DNA of 64,000 nt from Thalassobius sp965218685 (GTDB lineage: Bacteria; Pseudomonadota; Alphaproteobacteria; Rhodobacterales; Rhodobacteraceae). The notes beneath the pieces were generated by a model. It was not told the origin of the DNA. It worked only from the letters and a program-made list of their open reading frames with translations, and searched no databases. A program made the position numbers and the translations under genes. The stretch lies in the NCBI RefSeq assembly GCF_965218685.1, contig NZ_OZ244657.1:1984001-2048000 (forward strand). Direction: 5' to 3'. Positions 1-8,710 of the stretch are shown piece by piece (position 1 is the stretch's first letter; each line of letters opens with the position of its first letter).

Positions 1-140
1 GGGGTGCGTTGTTTCAGTGCGATCTCGAATTCCGAGAGGCGGCGCAGGCAGACCACTTCCATCCCTTGCGTGCCCAGCGTACGCGATATCAGCCTTGAAA
101 TATCGGGATCGTCTTCGAGAAGGTAGATGAGTGTCTTCAT
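1..140 (-). CDS. Response regulator, N-terminal part (cut by window edge)
   Basis: Only the first 46 codons are present; the rest lies before base 1. The translation begins MKTLIYLLEDDPDISRLISR, the first beta strand and acidic pocket (EDD) of a CheY-like receiver domain. Its ATG overlaps the stop codon of the hybrid kinase by 4 bp (ATGA), so the two are almost certainly cotranslated and form a two-component pair. The output domain cannot be seen, so DNA binding is not established. Confidence 0.8.
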   Translation of the reverse strand, partial: MKTLIYLLEDDPDISRLISRTLGTQGMEVVCLRRLSEFEIALKQRT

Positions 141-2116
141 GTCTTGCTGGTCTCGGCCAGATGGGGATGTTGATCAGAGCTGTCGTCCAGTCCCAGCGCC
201 CGGGACAGGTCCGAGGCTTCGAACGGCTTGGAAAGAAATGGCACGTCGTTGCGCAGATCGCCATAGGCCTCGGGGCGGGTTTGGCCGCTCATCAGGACGA
301 CCTTGATCTGCTTGTGTTGGCTGCGCAAACGATGAGCCAGCCCCAGCCCGTCCATGGTGCCGGGCATGTCGATATCGGACACCACAACCGCGATATCCTG
401 GATCTGTTGTATCAGGTTGATGGCCTCGTCTGCATCCCCGGCCTCGACCACGGCAAAGCCCAGGCTGGCGATCTTGCGGCGGACCGTGCGGCGCACGTCG
501 ATATCGTCATCCACCAAAAGGGCCAGGCCGGTGTCTTGGTCCGTCGGCGCAGGCTCGGGCGCTGGTTCGGGTGGCTTGGGCGCGGTTTCCTGGGGAACGG
601 CCACACTGGGCAGCAGGATCGAAAATGTCGTGCCTTGCCCCGGCGCACTGTCGACAAAGATCGCCCCGTTCGATTGCTGCACAAAGCCATAAACCATCGA
701 CAGCCCAAGTCCCGAGCCCGCGCCAGCTGCCTTCGAGGTGAAAAACGGCTCGAAAATCTTGTCGGCGATTTCGGGGGGGATACCGCAGCCATCATCGGAA
801 AAGCGGATACGCACGTAGGTGCCCATGGGAAGACGTGTCATATCCGAGATATCGGCCGTCATTTCAAAGGCTTCCGCGCAGATGTCGATCTGTCCGGCGC
901 TGTTCGTGGCATCTCGTGCATTCAGCGTCAGGTTCAGCAGCGCCATCTCCAGCTGGGCAAGATCGACCAGCGCCAACGGCAGATCGGGGCCGTGTTGCCG
1001 CGTAATCGTCAGCGTTTCGGGCACCGAGGATTCCAGCAGGCGCGAGATATCGCGGATGGCTTTGCCGATATTTGTGGGGGCGGGATCGTATTGTTCGCGC
1101 CGGGCCAGGGTCACCATTCGCCGTGTAAGCGACGACCCACGCTTGGCCGCCGAGATCGAAGGGGTGACGAACTCTTCGACCAGGTCGTCGGCGATCTGTT
1201 CGGCCAGAGGGGTCAGATTGCCCAGAATGATCGTCAGCAGGTTGTTGAAATCATGCGAGATACCGCTGGCCATCCGTCCCAGCGCATCCATTTTCTGTGA
1301 CCGCATCAGCGCGTTCAGCGTGGATTTGCGCCGGGTCACATCGATCGAGACCAGATAGAACCCGATCACCTCGCCGTCCGAGGGTTTGTCCGGGCGCAGC
1401 AGCGTACGGATGTCCTTGAAGCGGCCGCCTGGCAGCTCGATCCGCATCTCGAAATCCACCAGGATGCCGCGCCGGGCCTGCTCGAAAAAGCGGGCCGATT
1501 CCTCCATGGTGTTGCTGTGCAGCAGGTCAAAGACATTCAGCCCGACGGCCTGTTTCTGGTCCACCTGATAGGCCCGCGCGAAGCGTTTGTTCATGTAAAG
1601 CAGCGTCATGTTCTTATCGACATGGGCGATGCCAGCGGGAACCTCGTCGGCGATCAGGCTCAGCCTTTCCTCGGTCAGTTTCAGCCGCGCGCTGTGTTCG
1701 TCCACCTGTTGTTTGAGCACCTCTTTTTGGCGCGCGTGGTTGGAGGTGTCCGTATAGGTCGTCACGAAGCCGCCATTGGGCAGTGGGTTGCCCGCGATGG
1801 TGATGGTCGCCCCGTTCGAGGTGACGCGTTCGATCTGGTGCTTGGTGAAGGTGCGGGCTTTTTCCACCCGGTCGCGCACCAGGGCCGCGACGTCTCCGGG
1901 GCCGTATTCTCCGCGCTCGGCATTATACTGGATGAAGGATTCGAAAGGGGCACCGCGATAGGCCATGCGCGCCGGATAGCCATAAAGATCAAGGAACTTC
2001 TGATTCCACGCAATCATCCTAAGATCTTGATCAAAAATGGTAATTCCCTGATCCAAATGCTCCAGCCCTTCCAGGACATGGACAGCATCTTCGATCTTGT
2101 TGGTCTGTTTGGCCAC
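137..2116 (-). CDS. PAS-PAS hybrid sensor histidine kinase with C-terminal receiver
   Basis: A cytoplasmic hybrid kinase of 659 residues with no membrane segment. Domains in order: a PAS_7-like domain (about 20-135), a second PAS domain (about 155-265), HisKA with the phosphoacceptor His288 in GISHDFNN, HATPase_c (about 385-505; N box LNLTLNARDAT, G boxes DDGCGIPP and GSGLGLSMVYGF), a proline-rich linker, and a receiver with Asp581 (SDIDMP) and Lys630 (SKPF). I chose the GTG at 2116 because GGAG lies just upstream; the TTG at 2164 would add 16 residues and has no Shine-Dalgarno. Absence of membrane segments suggests an intracellular signal, which I cannot identify. The downstream partner is the regulator it overlaps. 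Confidence 0.9.
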   Translation of the reverse strand: MAKQTNKIEDAVHVLEGLEHLDQGITIFDQDLRMIAWNQKFLDLYGYPARMAYRGAPFESFIQYNAERGEYGPGDVAALVRDRVEKARTFTKHQIERVTSNGATITIAGNPLPNGGFVTTYTDTSNHARQKEVLKQQVDEHSARLKLTEERLSLIADEVPAGIAHVDKNMTLLYMNKRFARAYQVDQKQAVGLNVFDLLHSNTMEESARFFEQARRGILVDFEMRIELPGGRFKDIRTLLRPDKPSDGEVIGFYLVSIDVTRRKSTLNALMRSQKMDALGRMASGISHDFNNLLTIILGNLTPLAEQIADDLVEEFVTPSISAAKRGSSLTRRMVTLARREQYDPAPTNIGKAIRDISRLLESSVPETLTITRQHGPDLPLALVDLAQLEMALLNLTLNARDATNSAGQIDICAEAFEMTADISDMTRLPMGTYVRIRFSDDGCGIPPEIADKIFEPFFTSKAAGAGSGLGLSMVYGFVQQSNGAIFVDSAPGQGTTFSILLPSVAVPQETAPKPPEPAPEPAPTDQDTGLALLVDDDIDVRRTVRRKIASLGFAVVEAGDADEAINLIQQIQDIAVVVSDIDMPGTMDGLGLAHRLRSQHKQIKVVLMSGQTRPEAYGDLRNDVPFLSKPFEASDLSRALGLDDSSDQHPHLAETSKT

Positions 2117-2305
2117 CGGGAACTCCGAGGTTTCGTCGTGCTTTATGCGGCAATGATCGGGCAAGCGAGGTCATTTACCAAGTCTATTCTGGGCCGTGTC
2201 ACAATTGAGTACATTCGACGCAAACTTTCGCAAGACCGATATGAGTAATTCCTCCTGCCGCCCGTGGACCAGTGACCCCGGTGCGGCGCCTAGAGGAGGA
2301 ACTTC

Positions 2306-3934
2306 ATGTCGAATACTGGCATTTTCACTGCGGGGCTGGAGGCCAACGCCGCGAATTACGAAGCGCTGTCGCCGCTGAGTTTCGCCCTGCGCACTGCCGC
2401 GATCTATCCCGAATATACCGCCGTGGTTTACAACGATATCCGTCGCGACTGGGGGCAGACCTTTGCCCGCATGAAGCAGCTGGCCAGCGGGCTGGCAGGG
2501 CGCGGTATCGGTAAGAACGACACGGTTTCGATTATTGCTGCCAACATCCCCGAGATGTTCGAGGCCCATTTTGGCGTGCCCATGTGCGGTGCAGTTCTGA
2601 ACACCGTGAACACCCGCCTGGATGCCGAGGCGATTAGCTTTATCCTTAATCACGCCGAGGCCAAGGCCGTGCTGGTGGACCCCGAATTCTCGGAAGTGGT
2701 GGACCGGGCGATCAAGATGACCGGACGTGACGATTTGCTGGTCGTGGACATTGAGGACCCCAGCTTTGACGGCGGGCGCCTGATCGGTGATCTGACTTAT
2801 GATGCGCTGCTGGCCGAAGGCTCGGACGAGTTTACCCCCGTCATGCCGGACAGCGAATGGGACGCGATCAGTCTGAATTATACCTCGGGGACCACGGGTG
2901 ATCCCAAGGGCGTGGTTTATCACCACCGCGGCGCGATGCTGAATGCGCTGTCCAACATTGTTACCTGGGGCATGGGGCATCACGCGCGCTACCTGTGGAC
3001 GCTGCCGATGTTCCACTGCAATGGCTGGTGTTTTCCCTGGACCATTGCTGCGAATGCGGGCGTTTGCGTGTGCCTGCGTGCGGTGCGGGCCGAACCGATC
3101 TATCAGCTGATCCGCGACGAGAAAGTCACGCATTTCTGCGGCGCTCCGATCGTGCTGAACATGCTGGCCAATGCGCCGGATGCGCTGAAGGACTTCGACC
3201 ACGAGGTCAAGGTCATGACCGCTGGTGCCAGCCCGCCTGCAGCAGTGATCGCCAACATGGAATCCATGGGTGTTGACGTCACCCATGTCTACGGGCTGAC
3301 CGAAACCTATGGTCCCTCGGTCGTCTGTGCATGGAAAGGGGCGTGGGACGCGCATTCTGACGACGAAAAGGCGGCGCTGAAATCACGCCAGGGGGTCAAG
3401 AACCTGGCCCTGTCCGGCCTGATGGTTGCCGACCCCGATACGCTGGAACCCACGCCCCACGACGGCGAAACCATGGGCGAGATCTTCATGCGCGGCAACA
3501 ATGTGATGAAGGGGTATCTGAAAAACCCTTCGGCCACGGACAAGTCTTTCAAGGGCGGATGGTTCGCCAGTGGCGATCTGGGGGTGATGCATCCGGATGG
3601 CTATGTCGAACTCAAGGATCGGTCGAAGGACATCATCATTTCGGGCGGAGAGAACATCAGCTCGGTCGAGGTCGAGGACGTGCTTTACAAGCATCCGGCC
3701 GTAATGGAGGCCGCAGTGGTCGCGCGCCCCGACGACAAATGGGGCGAGACGCCATGTGCGTTCATCGCCCTCAAACCCGGAGCCGAGGCCAGCGCCGAGG
3801 ACATCATCGGGTTTTGTCGGCAGGGTATGGCCCGCTTCAAGGCCCCCAAAACGGTGATCTTCGGCGACTTGCCGAAAACCTCGACGGGCAAGGTCCAGAA
3901 GTTCGTACTGCGCGATCGAGCGCGGGCGCTTTAA
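2306..3934 (+). CDS. AMP-forming acyl-CoA synthetase
   Basis: This 542-residue enzyme activates a carboxylic acid to its CoA thioester through an acyl-adenylate. The AMP-binding P-loop is YTSGTTGDPKG (192-202), the later motifs YGLTETYG and WFASGDLG are present, and the C-terminal catalytic lysine is Lys529 in PKTSTGK. GAGGAGG precedes the ATG. It belongs to the fatty-acid/DmdB-like branch of the ANL family; the substrate cannot be read from sequence. It opens a plus-strand run with ABC transporter, ETF, acyl-CoA dehydrogenase and MaoC genes, so it probably activates the acid imported by that transporter. Confidence 0.88.
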   Translation: MSNTGIFTAGLEANAANYEALSPLSFALRTAAIYPEYTAVVYNDIRRDWGQTFARMKQLASGLAGRGIGKNDTVSIIAANIPEMFEAHFGVPMCGAVLNTVNTRLDAEAISFILNHAEAKAVLVDPEFSEVVDRAIKMTGRDDLLVVDIEDPSFDGGRLIGDLTYDALLAEGSDEFTPVMPDSEWDAISLNYTSGTTGDPKGVVYHHRGAMLNALSNIVTWGMGHHARYLWTLPMFHCNGWCFPWTIAANAGVCVCLRAVRAEPIYQLIRDEKVTHFCGAPIVLNMLANAPDALKDFDHEVKVMTAGASPPAAVIANMESMGVDVTHVYGLTETYGPSVVCAWKGAWDAHSDDEKAALKSRQGVKNLALSGLMVADPDTLEPTPHDGETMGEIFMRGNNVMKGYLKNPSATDKSFKGGWFASGDLGVMHPDGYVELKDRSKDIIISGGENISSVEVEDVLYKHPAVMEAAVVARPDDKWGETPCAFIALKPGAEASAEDIIGFCRQGMARFKAPKTVIFGDLPKTSTGKVQKFVLRDRARAL

Positions 3935-4017
3935 GCGGCCTGATCGCCTCTCCCCCCAATCCCGGGGGGCCAGGGTCCTCCCTCCTGCGCCCCCCATTTT
4001 TTTCTGGGTGAAAAACC

Positions 4018-4776
4018 ATGAGCAATACCGGACAATACATTCTTGAAACCAAAGGATTAACCAAGGAATTCAAAGGCTTTACCGCCGTTGATCAGGTTGA
4101 TCTGCGGGTGCAGCGCCACCAGATACATGCGCTGATCGGGCCCAATGGCGCCGGCAAGACCACCGTGTTCAACCTGCTGACCAAGTTCCTGACCCCAACC
4201 CGCGGGACCATCACTTATAACGGTCAGGACATCACCCGCGCCCGATCGGCCGAGATCGCGCGGATGGGTGTGATCCGCTCGTTCCAGATCTCGGCGGTTT
4301 TCCCACATATGACTGCCCGCGAAAACGTGCGCGTGGCGTTGCAGCGCAAGCTGGGGACCTCGTTCCATTTCTGGCGATCAGTCGCGTCGCTGAACGCGCT
4401 GAACGACCGCGCCGAAGAGCTGCTGGACATGGTCGGTCTGGAACGGTTCTCGGACAGTCAGGTCGCCGACATGTCCTATGGCCGCAAACGGGCGCTGGAA
4501 ATCGCAACCACCCTGGCGATGGAGCCCGAGCTGATGCTGCTGGACGAACCGACGCAAGGTATGGGCCGCGAGGATGTGGAGCTGGTGACCGAACTGATCC
4601 GCAAGGTTTCGGCCGGGCGCACGATCCTGATGGTTGAACACAACCTCAGCGTCGTCTCGCGCCTGTGTGACACGATCACCGTTCTGCAGCGCGGCGCCAC
4701 CCTGACCGAGGGCACCTATCAGGAAGTATCAGCCGACCCGCGCGTCAAGGAAGCCTATATGGGGAAAGCGGCATGA
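4018..4776 (+). CDS. Branched-chain amino acid-type ABC transporter ATPase (LivG-like)
   Basis: A 252-residue cytoplasmic ATPase of a HAAT/Liv-family importer. The Walker A is intact (GPNGAGKTT), the signature region reads MSYGRKRALEIA as usual for LivG, and Walker B is LMLLDEPTQGM followed by the switch His in EHNL. It follows the ligase by 83 bp and overlaps the next ATPase gene by 4 bp. Although the family is named for amino acids, members import many carboxylates and aromatics, and the neighbours favour an acid. Confidence 0.9.
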   Translation: MSNTGQYILETKGLTKEFKGFTAVDQVDLRVQRHQIHALIGPNGAGKTTVFNLLTKFLTPTRGTITYNGQDITRARSAEIARMGVIRSFQISAVFPHMTARENVRVALQRKLGTSFHFWRSVASLNALNDRAEELLDMVGLERFSDSQVADMSYGRKRALEIATTLAMEPELMLLDEPTQGMGREDVELVTELIRKVSAGRTILMVEHNLSVVSRLCDTITVLQRGATLTEGTYQEVSADPRVKEAYMGKAA

Positions 4777-5528
4777 CCACGCAAACCATCGAAAATCACG
4801 AGCTGGGCGGCCAACACCTGTCCGAACATATCGAAGAGCTGCGCATTCAGGACCTGCATGCGTTCTATGGCGAAAGTCACGCGCTGCATGGCATCGACAT
4901 GACCGTTGATCAGGGCGAGCTGGTCACGTTGCTGGGCCGCAATGGTTCGGGTCGGACAACCACCCTGCGCTCGATCATGGGGCTGCTGCCTCAGCGGACC
5001 GGCTCGATCATGCTCAAGGGGCAGGAAACTATCCGTTCGGCCCCGCACACGATCGCGCATATCGGCGTGGGCTATTGCCCCGAGGAACGGGGTATTTTCG
5101 CCAGTCTCAGCGTCGAGGAAAACCTGACACTGCCCCCCAGCGTGGCCCCCGGCGGCATCTCGGTCGAGGAAATCTACGAGATGTTCCCCAACCTTGCCGA
5201 GCGCCGCAAAAGTCAGGGCACGCGCCTTTCGGGCGGTGAACAGCAGATGCTGGCCATGGCCCGCATCCTGCGTACCGGCGCCAATGTGCTGCTGCTGGAC
5301 GAGATCACCGAAGGCCTTGCCCCCGTGATCAACGACAAGCTGGCCGAGGTGCTGATCGAACTGAAAACCCGCGGCTATACTATCGTGCTGGTCGAGCAGA
5401 ACTTTCGCTTCGCTGCGCCATTGGCCGACCGCCACTTCATCATGGATCACGGGCATATCGCCGCCGTCATTCACCAGGACGAACTGCAGGAAAAGCAGCA
5501 CGTCTTCGACGAATACCTAACAGTCTAA
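4773..5528 (+). CDS. Branched-chain amino acid-type ABC transporter ATPase (LivF-like), Walker A Lys replaced by Arg
   Basis: The second ATPase of the importer, 251 residues, with an N-terminal extension of about 25 residues before the usual LivF start. The signature LSGGEQQMLAMARIL and Walker B VLLLDEITEGLAP are normal. The Walker A reads GRNGSGRTTT: the P-loop lysine is an arginine, encoded by CGG near base 4951. Lysine here contacts the ATP phosphates in nearly all ABC ATPases, so this site may be weakened and LivG may carry most hydrolysis. It overlaps livG (ATGA) and precedes the binding-protein gene by 23 bp. Confidence 0.88.
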   Translation: MTTQTIENHELGGQHLSEHIEELRIQDLHAFYGESHALHGIDMTVDQGELVTLLGRNGSGRTTTLRSIMGLLPQRTGSIMLKGQETIRSAPHTIAHIGVGYCPEERGIFASLSVEENLTLPPSVAPGGISVEEIYEMFPNLAERRKSQGTRLSGGEQQMLAMARILRTGANVLLLDEITEGLAPVINDKLAEVLIELKTRGYTIVLVEQNFRFAAPLADRHFIMDHGHIAAVIHQDELQEKQHVFDEYLTV

Positions 5529-5551
5529 ACGACCCTTTCGGAGGAGAAATC

Positions 5552-6757
5552 ATGAAACTATTCAAAACCTTGGCGACCAGTGTGTCCGCCGCCGCAATGC
5601 TGGCATCGGCCGCTGCCGCTCAGATCAGCGATGGCGTGGTCAAGATCGGCCTGATGACCGACATGTCGGCTGTCTACTCGGACATTGCGGGGCAGGGCAC
5701 CGTTGTGGCTGCGCAGATGGCGATTGACGAATTCGGCGGCACTGTCGCGGGCGCGCCCATCGAAATCGTCACTGCCGACCACCAGAACAAGGCCGATATC
5801 GCCGCTAACAAGGCGCGCGAATGGGGTGACACCGGTCAGGTGGATGCCTTTGCCGAGCTGGTGACCACCTCGGTTGCGCTGGCCGTGTTCGAAGTTGCCA
5901 AGCAACAGAACAAGATCGCCCTTGTGTCGGGCGCGGCGTCCTCGCCGCTGACCAATGACGCCTGCATTCCCACCGGCCTGCACTGGACCTACAACACCCG
6001 CGCGCTGGCCGTGGGCACCGGTTCGGCCATCGTCAAAGAGGGCGGGGACAGCTGGTATTTCCTGACGGCTGACTATGCCTTTGGCGAGGCGCTGCAGCGT
6101 GATGTCTCGAACGTGGTCGAGGCCGAGGGCGGCAAGGTCGTGGGGGCTGCCAAGCACCCGTTCCCCTCGTCGGATTTCTCGTCCTTCATCCTGCAGGCCC
6201 AGGCCTCGGGTGCAAAGATCATCGGTCTGGCCAATGCAGGCGGTGACACGGTGAACGCCATCAAGGCCGCGCATGAATTCGGCGTGGTCGCTGCTGGCCA
6301 AAAGATCGCCGGCCTGCTGGTGTTCCTGCCCAACGTCAAGTCCATTGGCCAAGAGGTCGCCCGCGGCCTGCAAATGACCGTCAGCTTCTACTGGGACATG
6401 GACGACGAGACCCGCGCCTGGTCAGCCAAGTTCGAAGAGAAGACCGGCAAGAAACCCACCGGTATCCAGGCCGGTACCTACTCGGCCGTGCGCCACTATC
6501 TGAAGGCCATCGAGGCCACCGGTTCAGATGACACCGACGTGGTCCTGGCGAAGATGCGCGAGATGCCGGTGCAGGACATGTTCGCCAAGAACGGCGTGCT
6601 GCGCAGCGATGGCCGCATGGTGCACGATATGTACCTGGCCGAGGTCAAGGCGCCTGCGGACTCCAGCGGAGAATGGGACCTGCTGAAGATCGTGCGTACC
6701 ATTCCGGGAGAAGAGGCCTTTGGCCCTCTGTCGGAATCCACTTGCGCGACCAAGTAA
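5552..6757 (+). CDS. Periplasmic substrate-binding protein of Liv-type ABC importer
   Basis: A 401-residue type I periplasmic binding protein (Peripla_BP_6). It starts with a Sec signal peptide (MKLFKTLATS, then an Ala-rich core ending AAAA before QISDG). The first strand VVKIGLMTDMSAVYSDIAG and the TADHQNKADIAANKAREW stretch fit the family that binds amino acids, amides or aromatic acids. A strong GGAGGAG precedes the ATG. It is followed by a stable hairpin, which often raises binding-protein mRNA over permease mRNA. The ligand is unknown. Confidence 0.9.
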   Translation: MKLFKTLATSVSAAAMLASAAAAQISDGVVKIGLMTDMSAVYSDIAGQGTVVAAQMAIDEFGGTVAGAPIEIVTADHQNKADIAANKAREWGDTGQVDAFAELVTTSVALAVFEVAKQQNKIALVSGAASSPLTNDACIPTGLHWTYNTRALAVGTGSAIVKEGGDSWYFLTADYAFGEALQRDVSNVVEAEGGKVVGAAKHPFPSSDFSSFILQAQASGAKIIGLANAGGDTVNAIKAAHEFGVVAAGQKIAGLLVFLPNVKSIGQEVARGLQMTVSFYWDMDDETRAWSAKFEEKTGKKPTGIQAGTYSAVRHYLKAIEATGSDDTDVVLAKMREMPVQDMFAKNGVLRSDGRMVHDMYLAEVKAPADSSGEWDLLKIVRTIPGEEAFGPLSESTCATK

Positions 6758-6767
6758 CCTGACCAAT

Positions 6768-6792
6768 CCGGCAGGCGGTCTGCGCCTGCCGG
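6768..6792 (+). other. Intercistronic hairpin after the binding-protein gene
   Basis: A perfect 10-bp stem (CCGGCAGGCG / CGCCTGCCGG) with a 5-base loop lies between the binding protein and the first permease. No T-run follows, so it is less like a terminator than like an mRNA-stabilising or attenuating element. Confidence 0.55.
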
Positions 6793-6826
6793 TCCCCGCA
6801 ACACTTATATCCGGGACAATCGGGAC

Positions 6827-7717
6827 ATGTTGACAGACCTGTTGGGCTTCCCGCCCCAAGTTCTTTTCGGCCAGCTGTTGCTGGGACTTATCAACGGAGC
6901 CTTCTATGCGGTTCTCTCGCTGGGCTTGGCGGTCATCTTCGGGCTGCTGAATATCGTGAATTTCGCCCATGGCGCGCTGTACATGCTGGGGGCCTTCGTG
7001 ACCCTGGCGTTGATGCGTTATCTGGGCATCGGTTATTGGGGCGCGCTGATTGTGGCGCCCGTCGTGGTGGGCGTTTTCGGCGTGCTGCTGGAGCGTCTGA
7101 TGCTACGGCGACTGGCCGGGGTGGACCATCTGTACGGCCTGTTGCTGACCTTTGGCCTGGCCCTGGTGATCGAGGGCACCTTCGTCAAGCTGTTCGGCTC
7201 TTCCGGGTTGCCCTATCCCACGCCGCCGCAACTGCAAGGCGGCATCAATCTGGGCTTCATGTTCCTGCCCTGGTATCGCGGCTGGGTCGTGGTGGCCTCG
7301 TTGGCGGTGTGCCTGTTCACCTGGTTCCTGTTCGAGCGTACCAAGATCGGTGCCTATCTGCGGGCGGGCACTGAAAACCCCAAGCTTTTACAAGCCTTTG
7401 GCGTGAACGTGCCGCTGCTGACAACGCTGGCCTATGGCTATGGCGTTGCCCTGGCTGCCTTTGCCGGAGTGTTGGCCGCCCCGATCACGCAGGTGAACCC
7501 GCTGATGGGTTCGAACCTGATCATCGTGGTCTTCGCCGTGGTCGTCATCGGGGGCATGGGCTCGATCATGGGAGCTGTCGTCACAGGCCTGGCCATGGGC
7601 GTCATCGAAGGGCTGACCAAGGTCTTCTGGCCCGAGGCATCCTCAACCGTCATCTTTGTCGTCATGGCAATTGTTCTGGTCCTGCGACCAGCCGGCCTGT
7701 TCGGCAAAACCGCCTGA
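6827..7717 (+). CDS. ABC transporter permease (LivH-like)
   Basis: A 296-residue integral membrane permease of the BPD_transp_2 family. About eight hydrophobic segments are visible, with the family motifs GLINGAFYAVLSLGLAVIFG near the N terminus and NFAHG around residue 45. The C-terminal half has VVIGGMGSIMGAVVTGLAMG, the loop that meets the ATPases. It lies 12 bp upstream of its partner permease. The initiating ATG is preceded by only a weak Shine-Dalgarno (CGGGAC). Confidence 0.9.
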   Translation: MLTDLLGFPPQVLFGQLLLGLINGAFYAVLSLGLAVIFGLLNIVNFAHGALYMLGAFVTLALMRYLGIGYWGALIVAPVVVGVFGVLLERLMLRRLAGVDHLYGLLLTFGLALVIEGTFVKLFGSSGLPYPTPPQLQGGINLGFMFLPWYRGWVVVASLAVCLFTWFLFERTKIGAYLRAGTENPKLLQAFGVNVPLLTTLAYGYGVALAAFAGVLAAPITQVNPLMGSNLIIVVFAVVVIGGMGSIMGAVVTGLAMGVIEGLTKVFWPEASSTVIFVVMAIVLVLRPAGLFGKTA

Positions 7718-7729
7718 TCGGAGCGCGTT

Positions 7730-8653
7730 ATGAATTCCAAAATCGCCTATCTCATTGCGATCGCGCTGCTGCTGGTTGCGCCCTTCGTGATCTATCCCGT
7801 CTTCTTGATGAAACTGCTATGCTTTGCCTTGTTTGCCAGCGCATTCAACCTGATCCTTGGCTACGGAGGCCTGCTGTCCTTCGGTCATGCGGCCTTTTTC
7901 GGCGGGGCGGCCTATGTCACCGGCCATGCGCTGAAGGTTTGGGGGCTGCCGACCGAACTGGGCATCCTGGTTGGCGCAATCACCGCTGGCGTGCTGAGCC
8001 TGGCCATCGGCCTGTTGGCAATCCGCCGGCAGGGGATCTACTTTGCCATGATCACCCTGGCCATGGCCCAGATGGTGTATTTCCTGTTCATCAGCGCTGA
8101 CTTCACTGGCGGCGAGAACGGCCTGCAAGGCGTGCCGCGTGGCACTGCGCTGGGGCTGATCGATCTGCAGGATAACGTGAACATGTACTATTTTGTCCTG
8201 GCGATCTTTGCCGTTGGGTTTTTCGTGATTGCGCGCGCCGTACACTCGCCCTTTGGCCAGGTGCTCAGTGCGATCCGCGATAACGAGGACCGCGCGACCT
8301 CGCTGGGCTATGACGTGGATCGCTATAAGCTGCTGGCGTTTGTTCTGTCCGCCACGCTGGCCGGTCTGGCGGGCGCGACCAAGACGGTGGTGTTCCAGCT
8401 GGCTTCGTTGACCGATGCACATTGGCACATGTCCGGCGAGGTGGTGCTGATGACGCTGCTGGGTGGGCTTGGCACGATTGTTGGGCCTGCTGTCGGGGCG
8501 GGGGTCATCATCACTTTGCAGAACTACCTTGCATCGGGGCCGCTAGGCGCCTGGGTGCCGGTGGTGCTGGGTGTGATCTTCGTTCTGTGCGTTCTGGCCT
8601 TTCGCCGCGGCATCGTCGGCGAGCTGCGCGAGATGCTGCGCAAATCCTTCTGA
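7730..8653 (+). CDS. ABC transporter permease (LivM-like)
   Basis: The second permease, 307 residues, with about nine hydrophobic segments. LLSFGHAAFFGGAAYV is the typical LivM opening motif, and MTLLGGLGTIVGPAVGAGV is the C-terminal EAA-like coupling region. With the LivH-like partner, two ATPases and the binding protein it completes a five-gene importer. GGAGCG precedes the ATG. Confidence 0.9.
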   Translation: MNSKIAYLIAIALLLVAPFVIYPVFLMKLLCFALFASAFNLILGYGGLLSFGHAAFFGGAAYVTGHALKVWGLPTELGILVGAITAGVLSLAIGLLAIRRQGIYFAMITLAMAQMVYFLFISADFTGGENGLQGVPRGTALGLIDLQDNVNMYYFVLAIFAVGFFVIARAVHSPFGQVLSAIRDNEDRATSLGYDVDRYKLLAFVLSATLAGLAGATKTVVFQLASLTDAHWHMSGEVVLMTLLGGLGTIVGPAVGAGVIITLQNYLASGPLGAWVPVVLGVIFVLCVLAFRRGIVGELREMLRKSF

Positions 8654-8661
8654 CATCGGCT

Positions 8662-8677
8662 GGCCCCGCACGGGGCC
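8662..8677 (+). other. Short GC hairpin between the permease and etfB
   Basis: GGCCCCGCACGGGGCC forms a 6- to 7-bp stem with a very short loop and no T-run. It separates the transport genes from the ETF genes and may be an intercistronic processing or partial termination site. Confidence 0.4.
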
Positions 8678-8710
8678 GCCGTTCCAATCCTTTGTATCAG
8701 GAGCTTCACA

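Noticed and set aside
2171..3355. A 394-codon minus-strand frame opposite the acyl-CoA ligase
   Set aside because: It is the reverse shadow of a clearly coding gene and has no recognisable domain.
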